Notes under the pieces: model-generated | The model's database searches: none | Seen by the model: only the letters and a program-made list of their open reading frames with translations | Told to the model about the DNA's origin: nothing | From: an uncultured Ruminococcus sp. | GTDB taxonomy: Bacteria; Bacillota; Clostridia; Oscillospirales; CAG-272 | Assembly (NCBI GenBank): GCA_905202255.1 | Contig: CAJKRH010000058.1 | Span: forward strand, 1-10,015 | Direction of reading: 5' to 3' | DNA length: 10,015 nt | Made by a program: the position numbers and the translations under genes | Shown: positions 1 to 5,571 of the stretch, piece by piece | How positions within the stretch are numbered: the stretch's first letter is position 1 | How the letters are laid out: each line of letters begins with the position of its first letter

Positions 1-23
1 AAGCCCTCTTAAATGACTTTTGC

Positions 24-212
24 CGCGCTTTTCGTCAGTGAAAAGCGCGATAAAAAGAAAAGTTTCTTTATGTTTCTTCGCGGGTCGTCGAGGCGCCGAC
101 CCCCTACAATATAAAATCTAAGTATAGCCAACACACATGCTTCGCATATGTGTTAATTCCCCCTGTCTCGGCGACGCCGACCAACGCACTGTGTGCATTG
201 GTCAATTCCCCC
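24..212. repeat. Chain of short hairpins downstream of yunB
   Basis: This gene-free stretch folds into consecutive hairpins. They are 24-49 (perfect 10-bp stem, 6-nt loop), 54-69 (7 bp, AT-rich), 82-102 (9 bp with one mismatch, 3-nt loop), 130-154 (11 bp with one C/A mismatch, 3-nt loop) and 180-202 (10 bp with one C/A mismatch, 3-nt loop). Read on the minus strand, the last two are each preceded by GGGGGAATT (plus-strand 155-163 and 204-212), 49 bp apart, so they are tandem units of one design. The copy at 204-212 lies inside the last codons and stop of yunB. No hairpin has a clean downstream U-run, so a simple terminator is not supported. A REP/MITE-type repeat or a structured 3' UTR of the yunB transcript are the main alternatives. 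Confidence 0.6.
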
Positions 213-849
213 AATACACCTTCGGGATATCGCCCACTATCACTGTTTCGGCGAGAGCCACTTTCGCGTTTATCTCTATATTGAAATTCGATATCAGCGT
301 CAGCACGCAGACATCCACCTTTATATCGGCATAGATTCTGTGCAGAGTCTGATTTATCCCCGCCGCTTCAAAAGCGCTCTCCAGCGTGCTTGTCACGGCG
401 GCGGCAGGGTCAATCGAGGCGGGTATGCGCATATCGGGAAGTCTGCCGAAGATTATTTCGTCATCCATCACATTGCCAACGGAAATTTCTATCGTAAACC
501 CGCCGAAATCTTTGAAATCGCTTATTATGTATTCCGTTATCTTCGTGCGCAGGCGGGTCATTTTGAGCGAATCGGCGGAAATTGAGGTTATCCTGCCCGC
601 GCTGTCATATCGGATATTCACAAGGCTGTCATATGTATATCCCGATTCAAGAAGCGCGCGCTCCGTAGAAGCATTTATCATTTCGCTCACCTTGTTTTTC
701 GCCTGAACCTCCGCCATCATGGCGACAAGCGGGTCGAGCTTATTATCGAGATATGAGGCTATGAGAATAACAGCCGCGATGACGGCTGTTGCTATAAATA
801 TCGCCTTGTGCTTTTTCTTCGGCTTTCTGCGGCGGATTTCCGTATCCAT
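202..849 (-). CDS. yunB: YunB-type sporulation protein
   Basis: The 215-residue product resembles the YunB sporulation family, whose B. subtilis member is made in the mother cell under SigE; its biochemical role is unknown. A basic N-terminus (RRRKPKKKHK, residues 6-15) precedes one membrane helix (about 16-33), which should anchor a C-terminal domain outside the membrane. Family-like stretches are the DPLVAMMAEVQAKNKV segment (39-54), SLVNIRYDSAGRI (75-87), a glycine-rich FGGFTIEISVGNV region (115-127), and the closing GDIPKVY (206-212). Length is slightly under that of the B. subtilis protein. The ATG at 849 was chosen because GAGGTG (856-861) lies 6 nt upstream; a GTG at 858 and an ATG at 855 overlap that Shine-Dalgarno. 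The last codons fall in a repeat unit (GGGGGAATT), so the extreme C-terminus may have been shaped by the repeat. Its presence implies an endospore former. Confidence 0.85.
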   Translation of the reverse strand: MDTEIRRRKPKKKHKAIFIATAVIAAVILIASYLDNKLDPLVAMMAEVQAKNKVSEMINASTERALLESGYTYDSLVNIRYDSAGRITSISADSLKMTRLRTKITEYIISDFKDFGGFTIEISVGNVMDDEIIFGRLPDMRIPASIDPAAAVTSTLESAFEAAGINQTLHRIYADIKVDVCVLTLISNFNIEINAKVALAETVIVGDIPKVYWGN

Positions 850-871
850 TTTCATCACCTCGGTTAATTAT

Positions 872-903
872 ATGTTTTTTTTCACATTTTTGTGAAAAAA
901 CAT
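872..903. repeat. AT-rich inverted repeat upstream of yunB
   Basis: TTTTTTCACA (877-886) pairs perfectly with TGTGAAAAAA (891-900) around a TTTT loop. Three further pairs (872-874 with 901-903) follow after a 2-nt bulge. It sits in the 93-bp gap between the small membrane-protein gene and yunB. No U-run follows on either strand, so it is an atypical terminator; it could be an operator or a weak terminator between the two genes. Confidence 0.45.
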
Positions 904-942
904 AAATTTCTCCCGTGATTTCCGCGAAAATCCGCACGCCCG

Positions 943-1272
943 CTACTCTTTTGTGCTGTGCCTGCGCAAAGCGAAAGCTGTCACGGCACCCGAAATAACG
1001 GCGACGACCGAAGCGGAAATTATCGCGCGAATGCCGTTTACATCCGCATCGTCCGCCTTTTCCGCTCTTATCTCAATATCGCCGTTCGCTTCCACGGCTT
1101 CATCCTCCGATTCCGCGGCGACGCTCTCCTGCTCCGTTTCCGCATGGGTAAGCACCCATTCGCTGTGCGATGCCGCCGCGCCTATTGCCGTAAAAGCCGC
1201 CGAGAAAAATATTATTGCCCAGATGCAGATAAGCGAAAAAAGTATATCGCTCTTTCCTTTTCCGAAATTCAT
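943..1272 (-). CDS. Small acidic protein with two predicted membrane helices, unknown function
   Basis: I do not recognise this 109-residue protein. It has a hydrophobic N-terminal segment (about residues 10-33, ending AAFTAIGAAA, which could also be a signal peptide). A strongly acidic, Glu/Ala-rich linker follows (about 43-78, for example ESEDEAVEANGDIEIRAEKADD), then a second hydrophobic segment (about 81-101) and a basic tail RRHSTKE. The pattern suggests an extracytoplasmic acidic loop tethered at both ends, or a secreted precursor with a C-terminal anchor. The ATG at 1272 was chosen because AAGGAG lies about 8 nt upstream (AAAAGGAGATGAGCGC then ATG); the reading frame runs further upstream, but without a comparable site. 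It lies 93 bp upstream of yunB on the same strand and may share its transcript. Coding potential rests on the ribosome binding site and the clean two-helix layout. Confidence 0.6.
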   Translation of the reverse strand: MNFGKGKSDILFSLICIWAIIFFSAAFTAIGAAASHSEWVLTHAETEQESVAAESEDEAVEANGDIEIRAEKADDADVNGIRAIISASVVAVISGAVTAFALRRHSTKE

Positions 1273-1339
1273 GCGCTCATCTCCTTTTTGCATATTTTCC
1301 GCAAAAGAGAAAAATCTATACCGAATTTCGCACAAACTG

Positions 1340-1368
1340 TTGAAAAAAGCACTTTTTTGCTGTAAAAT
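1340..1368 (+). promoter_or_regulatory. Sigma-A type promoter for mtaB
   Basis: TTGAAA (1340-1345) and TAAAAT (1363-1368) are separated by 17 bp, giving a predicted transcript start near 1375 and a leader of about 35 nt before mtaB. The intergenic region also serves the divergent gene ending at 943. On the minus strand only a poor -10-like TATAGA with no good -35 is visible. Confidence 0.6.
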
Positions 1369-1409
1369 AATAAAGTAATACAATTTTCCCACTGCGGAGG
1401 ACAGAAAAC

Positions 1410-2717
1410 TTGAATAATGCAAAAATGAAGCCCCGCGCATATATATATACGCTCGGTTGCCGCGTAAATCAGTATGAATCTGCGGCTGTGGCGGCAGAGC
1501 TTGAAAAATACGGCTTTGAAATAGCCGAAAATGACGCGGACTGCGATGTTTATATAATAAATACCTGTGCCGTTACGGCGGAAAGCGAAAAGAAATCGCG
1601 CAAATTTATCCGCCATGCGGCAAAGCAAAATCCCTATGCCGCCGTCATCGTCATGGGTTGCTATTCGCAGATAGCGGCGGCGGACGCTGCAAAAATAGAC
1701 GGCGTGCGTCTCGTCCTCGGCAACAGAAACAAGCTCCGCGCGGCAAAATATGCCGCGGATTTCGTTTCGCTCTCTGCCGCCGATAACCGCATAGAGATAG
1801 CGGAACTCGGAAATACGCCTATCGAAAACATGCGCATCTATCATACGGAAAACGCCCGCGCTTTCGTCAAAATCGAGGACGGATGCGACAATAAATGCGC
1901 CTACTGCATAATAAAAGACGCACGCGGCGGGGTCGTTTCCCGCCTGCCCGAGGATATCTGCGAGGAAATTCGCGGACTTGTTTCGGCGGGCTACAGTGAG
2001 GTTGTGCTGACGGGCATAGAAACCGCATCATACGGCAAGGATCTCGACGGCATCGGGCTTTCCGAGCTTATTCTGAAAATAGCCGAAATCGACGGTGTGC
2101 ACCGCATCCGTCTCGGCTCGCTCGAGCCCTCCGTGCTCAAGCCCGCGCTTGTCGACACGCTCGCGGCTTGCGAAAAATTCATGCCGTCTTTCCATCTTTC
2201 GCTCCAGAGCGGAAGCAGCAAGGTGCTCGCCGCCATGCGCCGCAGGTACAACGCCGACATGGCGATGAACGCGATAAATTATATTAAGGAAAAAATCCCC
2301 GCTGCTACTTTCACCTGCGATATCATCGTAGGTTTCTCCGGCGAGACAGAGGAGGATTTCGCCGAGACAGAGGAATTTGCGCGCCGCGCGGGCTTTCTGC
2401 ATATGCACATCTTCCCTTTTTCTCCGCGCAAAGGAACGGAAGCGGCGAGTATGCCCGAGCAGGTGCCCGAGAATATCAAAACACGCCGCGCAAGCGAGCT
2501 TGCGGAGCTGGGATCGGTGCTCGCCGATGCCGTCTATGAGGCTAATCGCGATTATCGCGGCACGGTGCTTTTCGAAACATATGAAAACGGCATAAACCGC
2601 GGTCATACCGAGCATATGCTCGAAGCCGAGCTTGAGGGGGATGACCTTCGCGGCAAAGAGGTGCGCGTATATGCCGCGGAAATCAAAAACGACAGGCTGA
2701 TATGCAAAGCCGAGTGA
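1410..2717 (+). CDS. mtaB: tRNA N6-threonylcarbamoyladenosine methylthiotransferase (MtaB)
   Basis: This is a radical-SAM methylthiotransferase of the MiaB/RimO/MtaB family. MtaB converts t6A37 to ms2t6A37 in tRNAs reading ANN codons. The N-terminal UPF0004 domain carries the three auxiliary-cluster cysteines: C17 (TLGCRVNQ), C53 (INTCAVT) and C84 (MGCYSQ). The radical-SAM CxxxCxxC motif is C159, C163, C166 within GCDNKCAYCIIKDARGG. TLGCRVNQYES and the ARGG after the cluster fit the MtaB branch better than MiaB or RimO. The last roughly 65 residues correspond to a TRAM RNA-binding domain. At 435 residues it is full length. The TTG at 1410 was chosen because GCGGAGG (1394-1400) is 9 nt upstream; the first ATG in frame (1425) is 24 nt from that site. 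It is followed after 7 nt by a pseudouridine synthase, forming an RNA-modification pair. Confidence 0.93.
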   Translation: MNNAKMKPRAYIYTLGCRVNQYESAAVAAELEKYGFEIAENDADCDVYIINTCAVTAESEKKSRKFIRHAAKQNPYAAVIVMGCYSQIAAADAAKIDGVRLVLGNRNKLRAAKYAADFVSLSAADNRIEIAELGNTPIENMRIYHTENARAFVKIEDGCDNKCAYCIIKDARGGVVSRLPEDICEEIRGLVSAGYSEVVLTGIETASYGKDLDGIGLSELILKIAEIDGVHRIRLGSLEPSVLKPALVDTLAACEKFMPSFHLSLQSGSSKVLAAMRRRYNADMAMNAINYIKEKIPAATFTCDIIVGFSGETEEDFAETEEFARRAGFLHMHIFPFSPRKGTEAASMPEQVPENIKTRRASELAELGSVLADAVYEANRDYRGTVLFETYENGINRGHTEHMLEAELEGDDLRGKEVRVYAAEIKNDRLICKAE

Positions 2718-2724
2718 GGGAAAT

Positions 2725-3681
2725 ATGCAGATTGTCACGATAAATAAAAACGACGCAGGACAGCGCCTTGACAAATTCATAGCAAAGGCTTTTCCGAATA
2801 TGCCGAAATCCATGATGTATAAATTCATTCGGACAAAGAAAATAAAGCGTAACAGAAAGCGCGCCGAGATATCGGATATCCTCGAGGAAGGCGATACGCT
2901 CCAGCTTTTTGTAAGCGAGGAATTTCTCGTGACAGGCGAGAAAAAAGATCTTTTCAAGAGCCTGCGCCCGCGCTTTGATGTGGCATATGAGGATGAGAAT
3001 ATACTCATCTGCAATAAGCCCGTCGGGCTTCTTTGCCACAGCGACGAGGCAGGCGAGCAGAATACGCTTATCGAGCAGATAAAGGCTTATCTCTGGCAAA
3101 AAGGCGAATATAATCCCGATGGCGAGCGTTCATTCTCCCCTGCTCTCTGCAACAGGATAGACAGAAATACAGAGGGGCTTGTGATAGCGGCAAAGACCGC
3201 AGAGGCTCTGCGCGAGCTGGGCGACCAGATACGCAACCGCGATATAAAGAAATTTTATCTCTGCCGCGTGCGCGGAATCCCGCACGAAAAGGAAGCGACG
3301 CTCGAGAGCTATCTCATCAAAAACGGCGATGAAAATATCGTCCGCGTCTATAAGAAAAAGCCGCCCGCAAAGCTCGGCGACGCAAAGAAAATCATTACAA
3401 AATACCGCACGCTTGCCACTTTTGGCGATGAAGCTCTGCTTGAAGTCGAGCTTGTCACGGGGCGCACACATCAGATAAGAGCGCATATGGCAAGCATAGG
3501 TCATCCGCTCGTGGGCGACGGGAAATATGCCGTAAACAAAAGCGACCGCGAAAAAGGCATCTACAGACAGGCGCTCTGCTCATATAAGCTGATATTCACA
3601 AAGGAAAGCGGAGTTCTCGGTTATCTCGCGGGAAAAACCGTCGAGATTCCGAGGGATAAAATCTCCTTTGCCGCAATGTAA
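2725..3681 (+). CDS. RluA-family (RluC/RluD-like) pseudouridine synthase
   Basis: This enzyme isomerises uridine to pseudouridine, probably in 23S rRNA. An N-terminal S4 RNA-binding domain (about residues 1-65, AGQRLDKFIAK...MYKFIRTKKIKRN) is followed by the RluA catalytic domain. The catalytic aspartate is D146 in NRIDRNTEGLV, the counterpart of the usual RLDRxTSGL; the serine before GL is Glu here. RTHQIRAHMASIGHPLVGDGKY (from nucleotide 3463) is the classic C-terminal RluA motif. At 318 residues it is full length. The exact target uridine cannot be read off: RluC-like and RluD-like members share this layout, so no gene symbol is given. The start ATG lies 4 nt after GAGGG, which overlaps the mtaB stop, so the two genes are likely cotranscribed and translationally coupled. 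Confidence 0.92.
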   Translation: MQIVTINKNDAGQRLDKFIAKAFPNMPKSMMYKFIRTKKIKRNRKRAEISDILEEGDTLQLFVSEEFLVTGEKKDLFKSLRPRFDVAYEDENILICNKPVGLLCHSDEAGEQNTLIEQIKAYLWQKGEYNPDGERSFSPALCNRIDRNTEGLVIAAKTAEALRELGDQIRNRDIKKFYLCRVRGIPHEKEATLESYLIKNGDENIVRVYKKKPPAKLGDAKKIITKYRTLATFGDEALLEVELVTGRTHQIRAHMASIGHPLVGDGKYAVNKSDREKGIYRQALCSYKLIFTKESGVLGYLAGKTVEIPRDKISFAAM

Positions 3682-3696
3682 AAAGGTAAATATAAA

Positions 3697-3726
3697 ACAG
3701 CAGGAAATCCGAGGATTTTCTGCTGT
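3697..3726 (-). terminator. Hairpin with U-run on the minus strand (left copy)
   Basis: A 13-bp stem with one G/T pair and a CGAG loop begins 16 bp after the pseudouridine synthase stop. On the plus strand no U-run follows. On the minus strand the stem is followed by TTTTATATTT, so it would terminate leftward transcripts from the deaminase operon. It is a direct copy of the hairpin at 3997-4024. Confidence 0.6.
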
Positions 3727-3792
3727 CAGTCTGTCAAAAAAACTAAATTCAGAAATCAGTATTGGTGATGCGCAAAATCGACAAAAAAAGAA

Positions 3793-3937
3793 AGCCTTCC
3801 CCAGTGGGGGAAGGTGGCAGCCGTAGGCTGACGGATGAGGTGTCTATAAACAGTTTATAACAATATTTGCGTCAAAATTTCAATTTTACTCCTCATCCAC
3901 CGCTATCGCGGTCCCCCTTCTCCCGCAGGAGAAGGCT
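3793..3937. repeat. MITE-like folded repeat with imperfect terminal inverted repeats
   Basis: This 145-bp element runs from AGCCTTC to GAAGGCT. Its outer 47-48 bp at each end form imperfect inverted repeats. Each end contains an 8-bp hairpin (3795-3814 and 3916-3935) and an adjacent 5-bp hairpin (3818-3830 and 3899-3912). The inner GGATGAGG (3833-3840) pairs with CCTCATCC (3891-3898). The ends differ in sequence but keep pairing: C-G at 3800/3809 corresponds to T-A at 3921/3930, and CAGCC/GGCTG corresponds to ACCGC/GCGGT. The core 3841-3890 is AT-rich. No coding region is present. I recall similar CCTTCCCC...GGATGAGG repeats from gut Clostridia genomes; no search was possible. Confidence 0.75.
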
Positions 3938-3996
3938 ATGCAAAAAAAATGCTTTTATCTGTTTTTAAAGTAAAAAATGCTTTTTCAACACTCTGG

Positions 3997-4028
3997 CAGC
4001 AGGAAATCCGAGGATTTCCTGCTGTTTT
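3997..4028 (+). terminator. Rho-independent terminator on the plus strand (right copy)
   Basis: A perfect 12-bp stem (3997-4008 with 4013-4024) closed by a CGAG loop is followed by TTTTATCTG. It should stop plus-strand transcripts of mtaB and the pseudouridine synthase, though it lies about 315 nt past the stop codon. The stem repeats that at 3697-3726 almost exactly. On the minus strand no U-run follows. Confidence 0.72.
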
Positions 4029-4060
4029 ATCTGTGTCGGGTCAAAAACATGCCCGCTTCA

Positions 4061-4462
4061 TTATTTTGTCCACCATTCCGGTGTAAGCTCTCCGAGCGTC
4101 ACCGTGCGCCCGCTCTCATAATCGAGCATTATTTCTGTTTTGCCGTAATCTTTCGGCATCAACTGAACCATCAGCTCGCGGCAGGCTCCGCATGGCGCAC
4201 CGGTTTTTCCGTCAGGCATCACGGTAAGCACTCTGCTTATGCGGTTCTCGCCGCAGGTCAGCATATGAAAGATTGCATTTCTCTCCGCGCATATGCCGAG
4301 AGTGCATGCAGTATCAACGCAGACTCCCGTATAGATTTTCCCGCTCTCCGAGAGAATTGCCGCCGCCACCCCTCCGGCATCTATATAGTCGGAAATTTTT
4401 CTCCCGTTCTGCACGGCGGTCGCCGCCTCGTACATTTTCTCCCATGTCTTATCGTCTTTCAT
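4061..4462 (-). CDS. Cytidine deaminase-like zinc-dependent deaminase
   Basis: This small zinc hydrolase of the cytidine deaminase superfamily is expected to deaminate cytidine or a related base in pyrimidine salvage. The active-site signature is complete: C58-A-E60 (ICAERNA), with the proton-shuttling glutamate E60, and P90-C91-x-x-C94 (APCGACRE), giving three cysteine zinc ligands. At 133 residues it matches homotetrameric bacterial cytidine deaminases and also blasticidin-S deaminase-like enzymes, which share these motifs; the ending ELTPEWWTK does not settle which. Substrate is therefore uncertain and no symbol is assigned. GAGGGG sits 5 nt upstream of the ATG. The gene begins 9 nt after the stop of the upstream membrane-protein gene, so the two form an operon read from the promoter at 4995-5022. 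Confidence 0.88.
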   Translation of the reverse strand: MKDDKTWEKMYEAATAVQNGRKISDYIDAGGVAAAILSESGKIYTGVCVDTACTLGICAERNAIFHMLTCGENRISRVLTVMPDGKTGAPCGACRELMVQLMPKDYGKTEIMLDYESGRTVTLGELTPEWWTK

Positions 4463-4471
4463 TATTTCCCC

Positions 4472-4951
4472 TCATTTTTCCGCCGTCAGCGCGGTATCTA
4501 TCTGCTTTTTCCATTCCTTTACGCGTGCTACGACGATTGCAAATGTCAAGCCGTTTTCCGTAGTCACGACAAGCTGATTTTTCCGCGTTTTCACATCGGT
4601 TATCATATCCGTCGGGATAAACATTTCTTCTGTTGATGTGTTGAACCTATGCGGATAAAACTCCAAGCCCTGCTCCGTGAAAAACATCCAGCCGCCCGTA
4701 CCCTGTATCGTTGCTGCGCCGTCGCAGATGATTTTTCTCTGCTTTGACAGTTCCGCGCGCATTTTCGCGTAGTTCTTTTCCTGAACCTTCACAAACAAAA
4801 GCATCAGAAGCATAAAGACGGCTCCGGAGAGCACTCCCGCAATAAGCCCGACCGCGACGCTCATTTTCATAAGCCCGATGAGAGCGCCCATCGGCACACC
4901 GAAAAGCACCACCATGAGAAAATATTCCCTGAAACCGTTTTTGTAAATCAT
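4472..4951 (-). CDS. Two-helix membrane protein with PH/GRAM-like cytoplasmic domain
   Basis: This 159-residue protein has two adjacent predicted membrane helices (about 10-28 and 32-55), a basic amphipathic linker (VQEKNYAKMRAELSKQRKI, 56-74), and a beta-rich C-terminal domain (about 76-155). The pattern GGWMFFTEQGLEFYPHRFN...IPTDMITDVKTRKNQLVVTTENG...W resembles bacterial PH or GRAM domains: a GW-type turn, strand-forming alternation and a closing helix with W147. Such domains are often membrane-associated, but the ligand and function are unknown. The ATG at 4951 was chosen because GGAGG (4958-4962) is 6 nt upstream; the ATG at 4954 is only 3 nt away, and a longer frame to 5014 would start upstream of the predicted transcript start. 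It is the first gene of a two-gene operon with the deaminase. Confidence 0.72.
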   Translation of the reverse strand: MIYKNGFREYFLMVVLFGVPMGALIGLMKMSVAVGLIAGVLSGAVFMLLMLLFVKVQEKNYAKMRAELSKQRKIICDGAATIQGTGGWMFFTEQGLEFYPHRFNTSTEEMFIPTDMITDVKTRKNQLVVTTENGLTFAIVVARVKEWKKQIDTALTAEK

Positions 4952-4994
4952 CATTTGCCTCCGAATACCTGATTTTTCCGTGTTTTGTTTTTTT

Positions 4995-5022
4995 ATTATA
5001 CCACAACATTCCAAAAAGTCAA
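4995..5022 (-). promoter_or_regulatory. Near-consensus sigma-A promoter for the PH-like/deaminase operon
   Basis: On the minus strand TTGACT (5017-5022) and an exact TATAAT (4995-5000) are spaced by 16 bp. The predicted start near 4988 leaves a leader of about 37 nt before the ATG at 4951. Confidence 0.72.
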
Positions 5023-5024
5023 GG

Positions 5025-5068
5025 AAAAAGCACAGCAGCTCCGCTTCTCAGGCGAGAAGCGGGGCTGC
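5025..5068 (-). terminator. Terminator of the ABC transporter/TerB-like operon
   Basis: A 15-bp stem (5035-5049 with 5054-5068) closes a 4-nt loop. On the minus strand it carries one internal mismatch and is followed within a few bases by CTTTTTCC. It begins 15 nt beyond the stop of the TerB-like gene. The U-run abuts the -35 box of the next promoter (5017-5022), so termination and re-initiation are packed into about 50 bp. Confidence 0.75.
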
Positions 5069-5083
5069 CGAATCGGATACTGC

Positions 5084-5539
5084 TTATGCTTTGCAGAGCT
5101 TGCGGATATAGCGCTGTTCTCTCGGCGAAATCTTGCCGTCCACACTCACTACGCAGAGGCACATCATGACAACATCCTCAATCAGGCTCTCATCCGCAAG
5201 AGAGATGAGCGAAAGCATCTCCTGCGTGTATTCCTTGACGGCATTTCTTCCGTCGCGGTCATCCTTAAAGGATTGCTTGATGCTCTCAAAGTCGAAATCA
5301 TCTCCGAATGTATGAATAAGTGCGGGATATATCAGGAGATATTCCTGCTCGTTCACGCGCCCGTCCGCTACCACGGAGCCGAGAATAAATCCGGCAAGCG
5401 TCTGCACGGGGTCTACCCCGGGCACATTAAGCTTACGAAGCTTTGCGAAAATTTCGGCGGATTTTCCCGTCATTATTACGCCGCGCTCAAGAACGGTGAG
5501 CGCCTCGAATTCCTTGCAGAGTTTTGAAAATTCAAACAT
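5084..5539 (-). CDS. TerB-like (tellurite-resistance fold) protein
   Basis: This 151-residue soluble, probably all-helical protein shows the TerB-type repeat twice: VVADGRVNEQE (residues 56-66) and VSVDGKISPRE (131-141). In each, the Asp-Gly-x-hydrophobic pattern followed by an acidic residue matches the metal-binding acidic motif of TerB-like domains, and each is followed by an amphipathic helix. TerB-fold proteins bind divalent metal and occur in tellurite-resistance, stress and membrane-associated systems; a specific role here is not known. AAGGAG lies 7 nt upstream of the ATG. The gap to the upstream permease is 32 nt with no promoter visible, so it is the last gene of the transporter operon and ends at the hairpin 5035-5068. 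No other ter genes are nearby, so tellurite resistance should not be assumed. Confidence 0.78.
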   Translation of the reverse strand: MFEFSKLCKEFEALTVLERGVIMTGKSAEIFAKLRKLNVPGVDPVQTLAGFILGSVVADGRVNEQEYLLIYPALIHTFGDDFDFESIKQSFKDDRDGRNAVKEYTQEMLSLISLADESLIEDVVMMCLCVVSVDGKISPREQRYIRKLCKA

Positions 5540-5571
5540 TTTTATTCTCCTTTTTTATTTTATTTTACTTT

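Noticed and set aside
193..706. Plus-strand open frames across yunB
   Set aside because: They are antisense to a recognisable family protein, show no family motif and lack good ribosome binding sites.
867..896. Minus-strand TTCACA-18-TATAAT that looks like a promoter for yunB
   Set aside because: The predicted start would be near 860, inside the Shine-Dalgarno sequence (856-861), leaving no usable leader. No convincing SigE or SigK elements were seen in this gap either.
1346..1362. Small AT palindrome (AAAAAAGCACTTTTTT) in the mtaB promoter spacer as an operator
   Set aside because: It is six A/T pairs around a 4-nt loop, expected by chance in such an AT-rich spacer, and has no second copy nearby.
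3682..4060. CRISPR array in the repeat-rich convergent gap
   Set aside because: Only two copies of one palindrome occur, about 300 bp apart, and the rest are inverted repeats. There is no regular repeat-spacer pattern and no cas gene.
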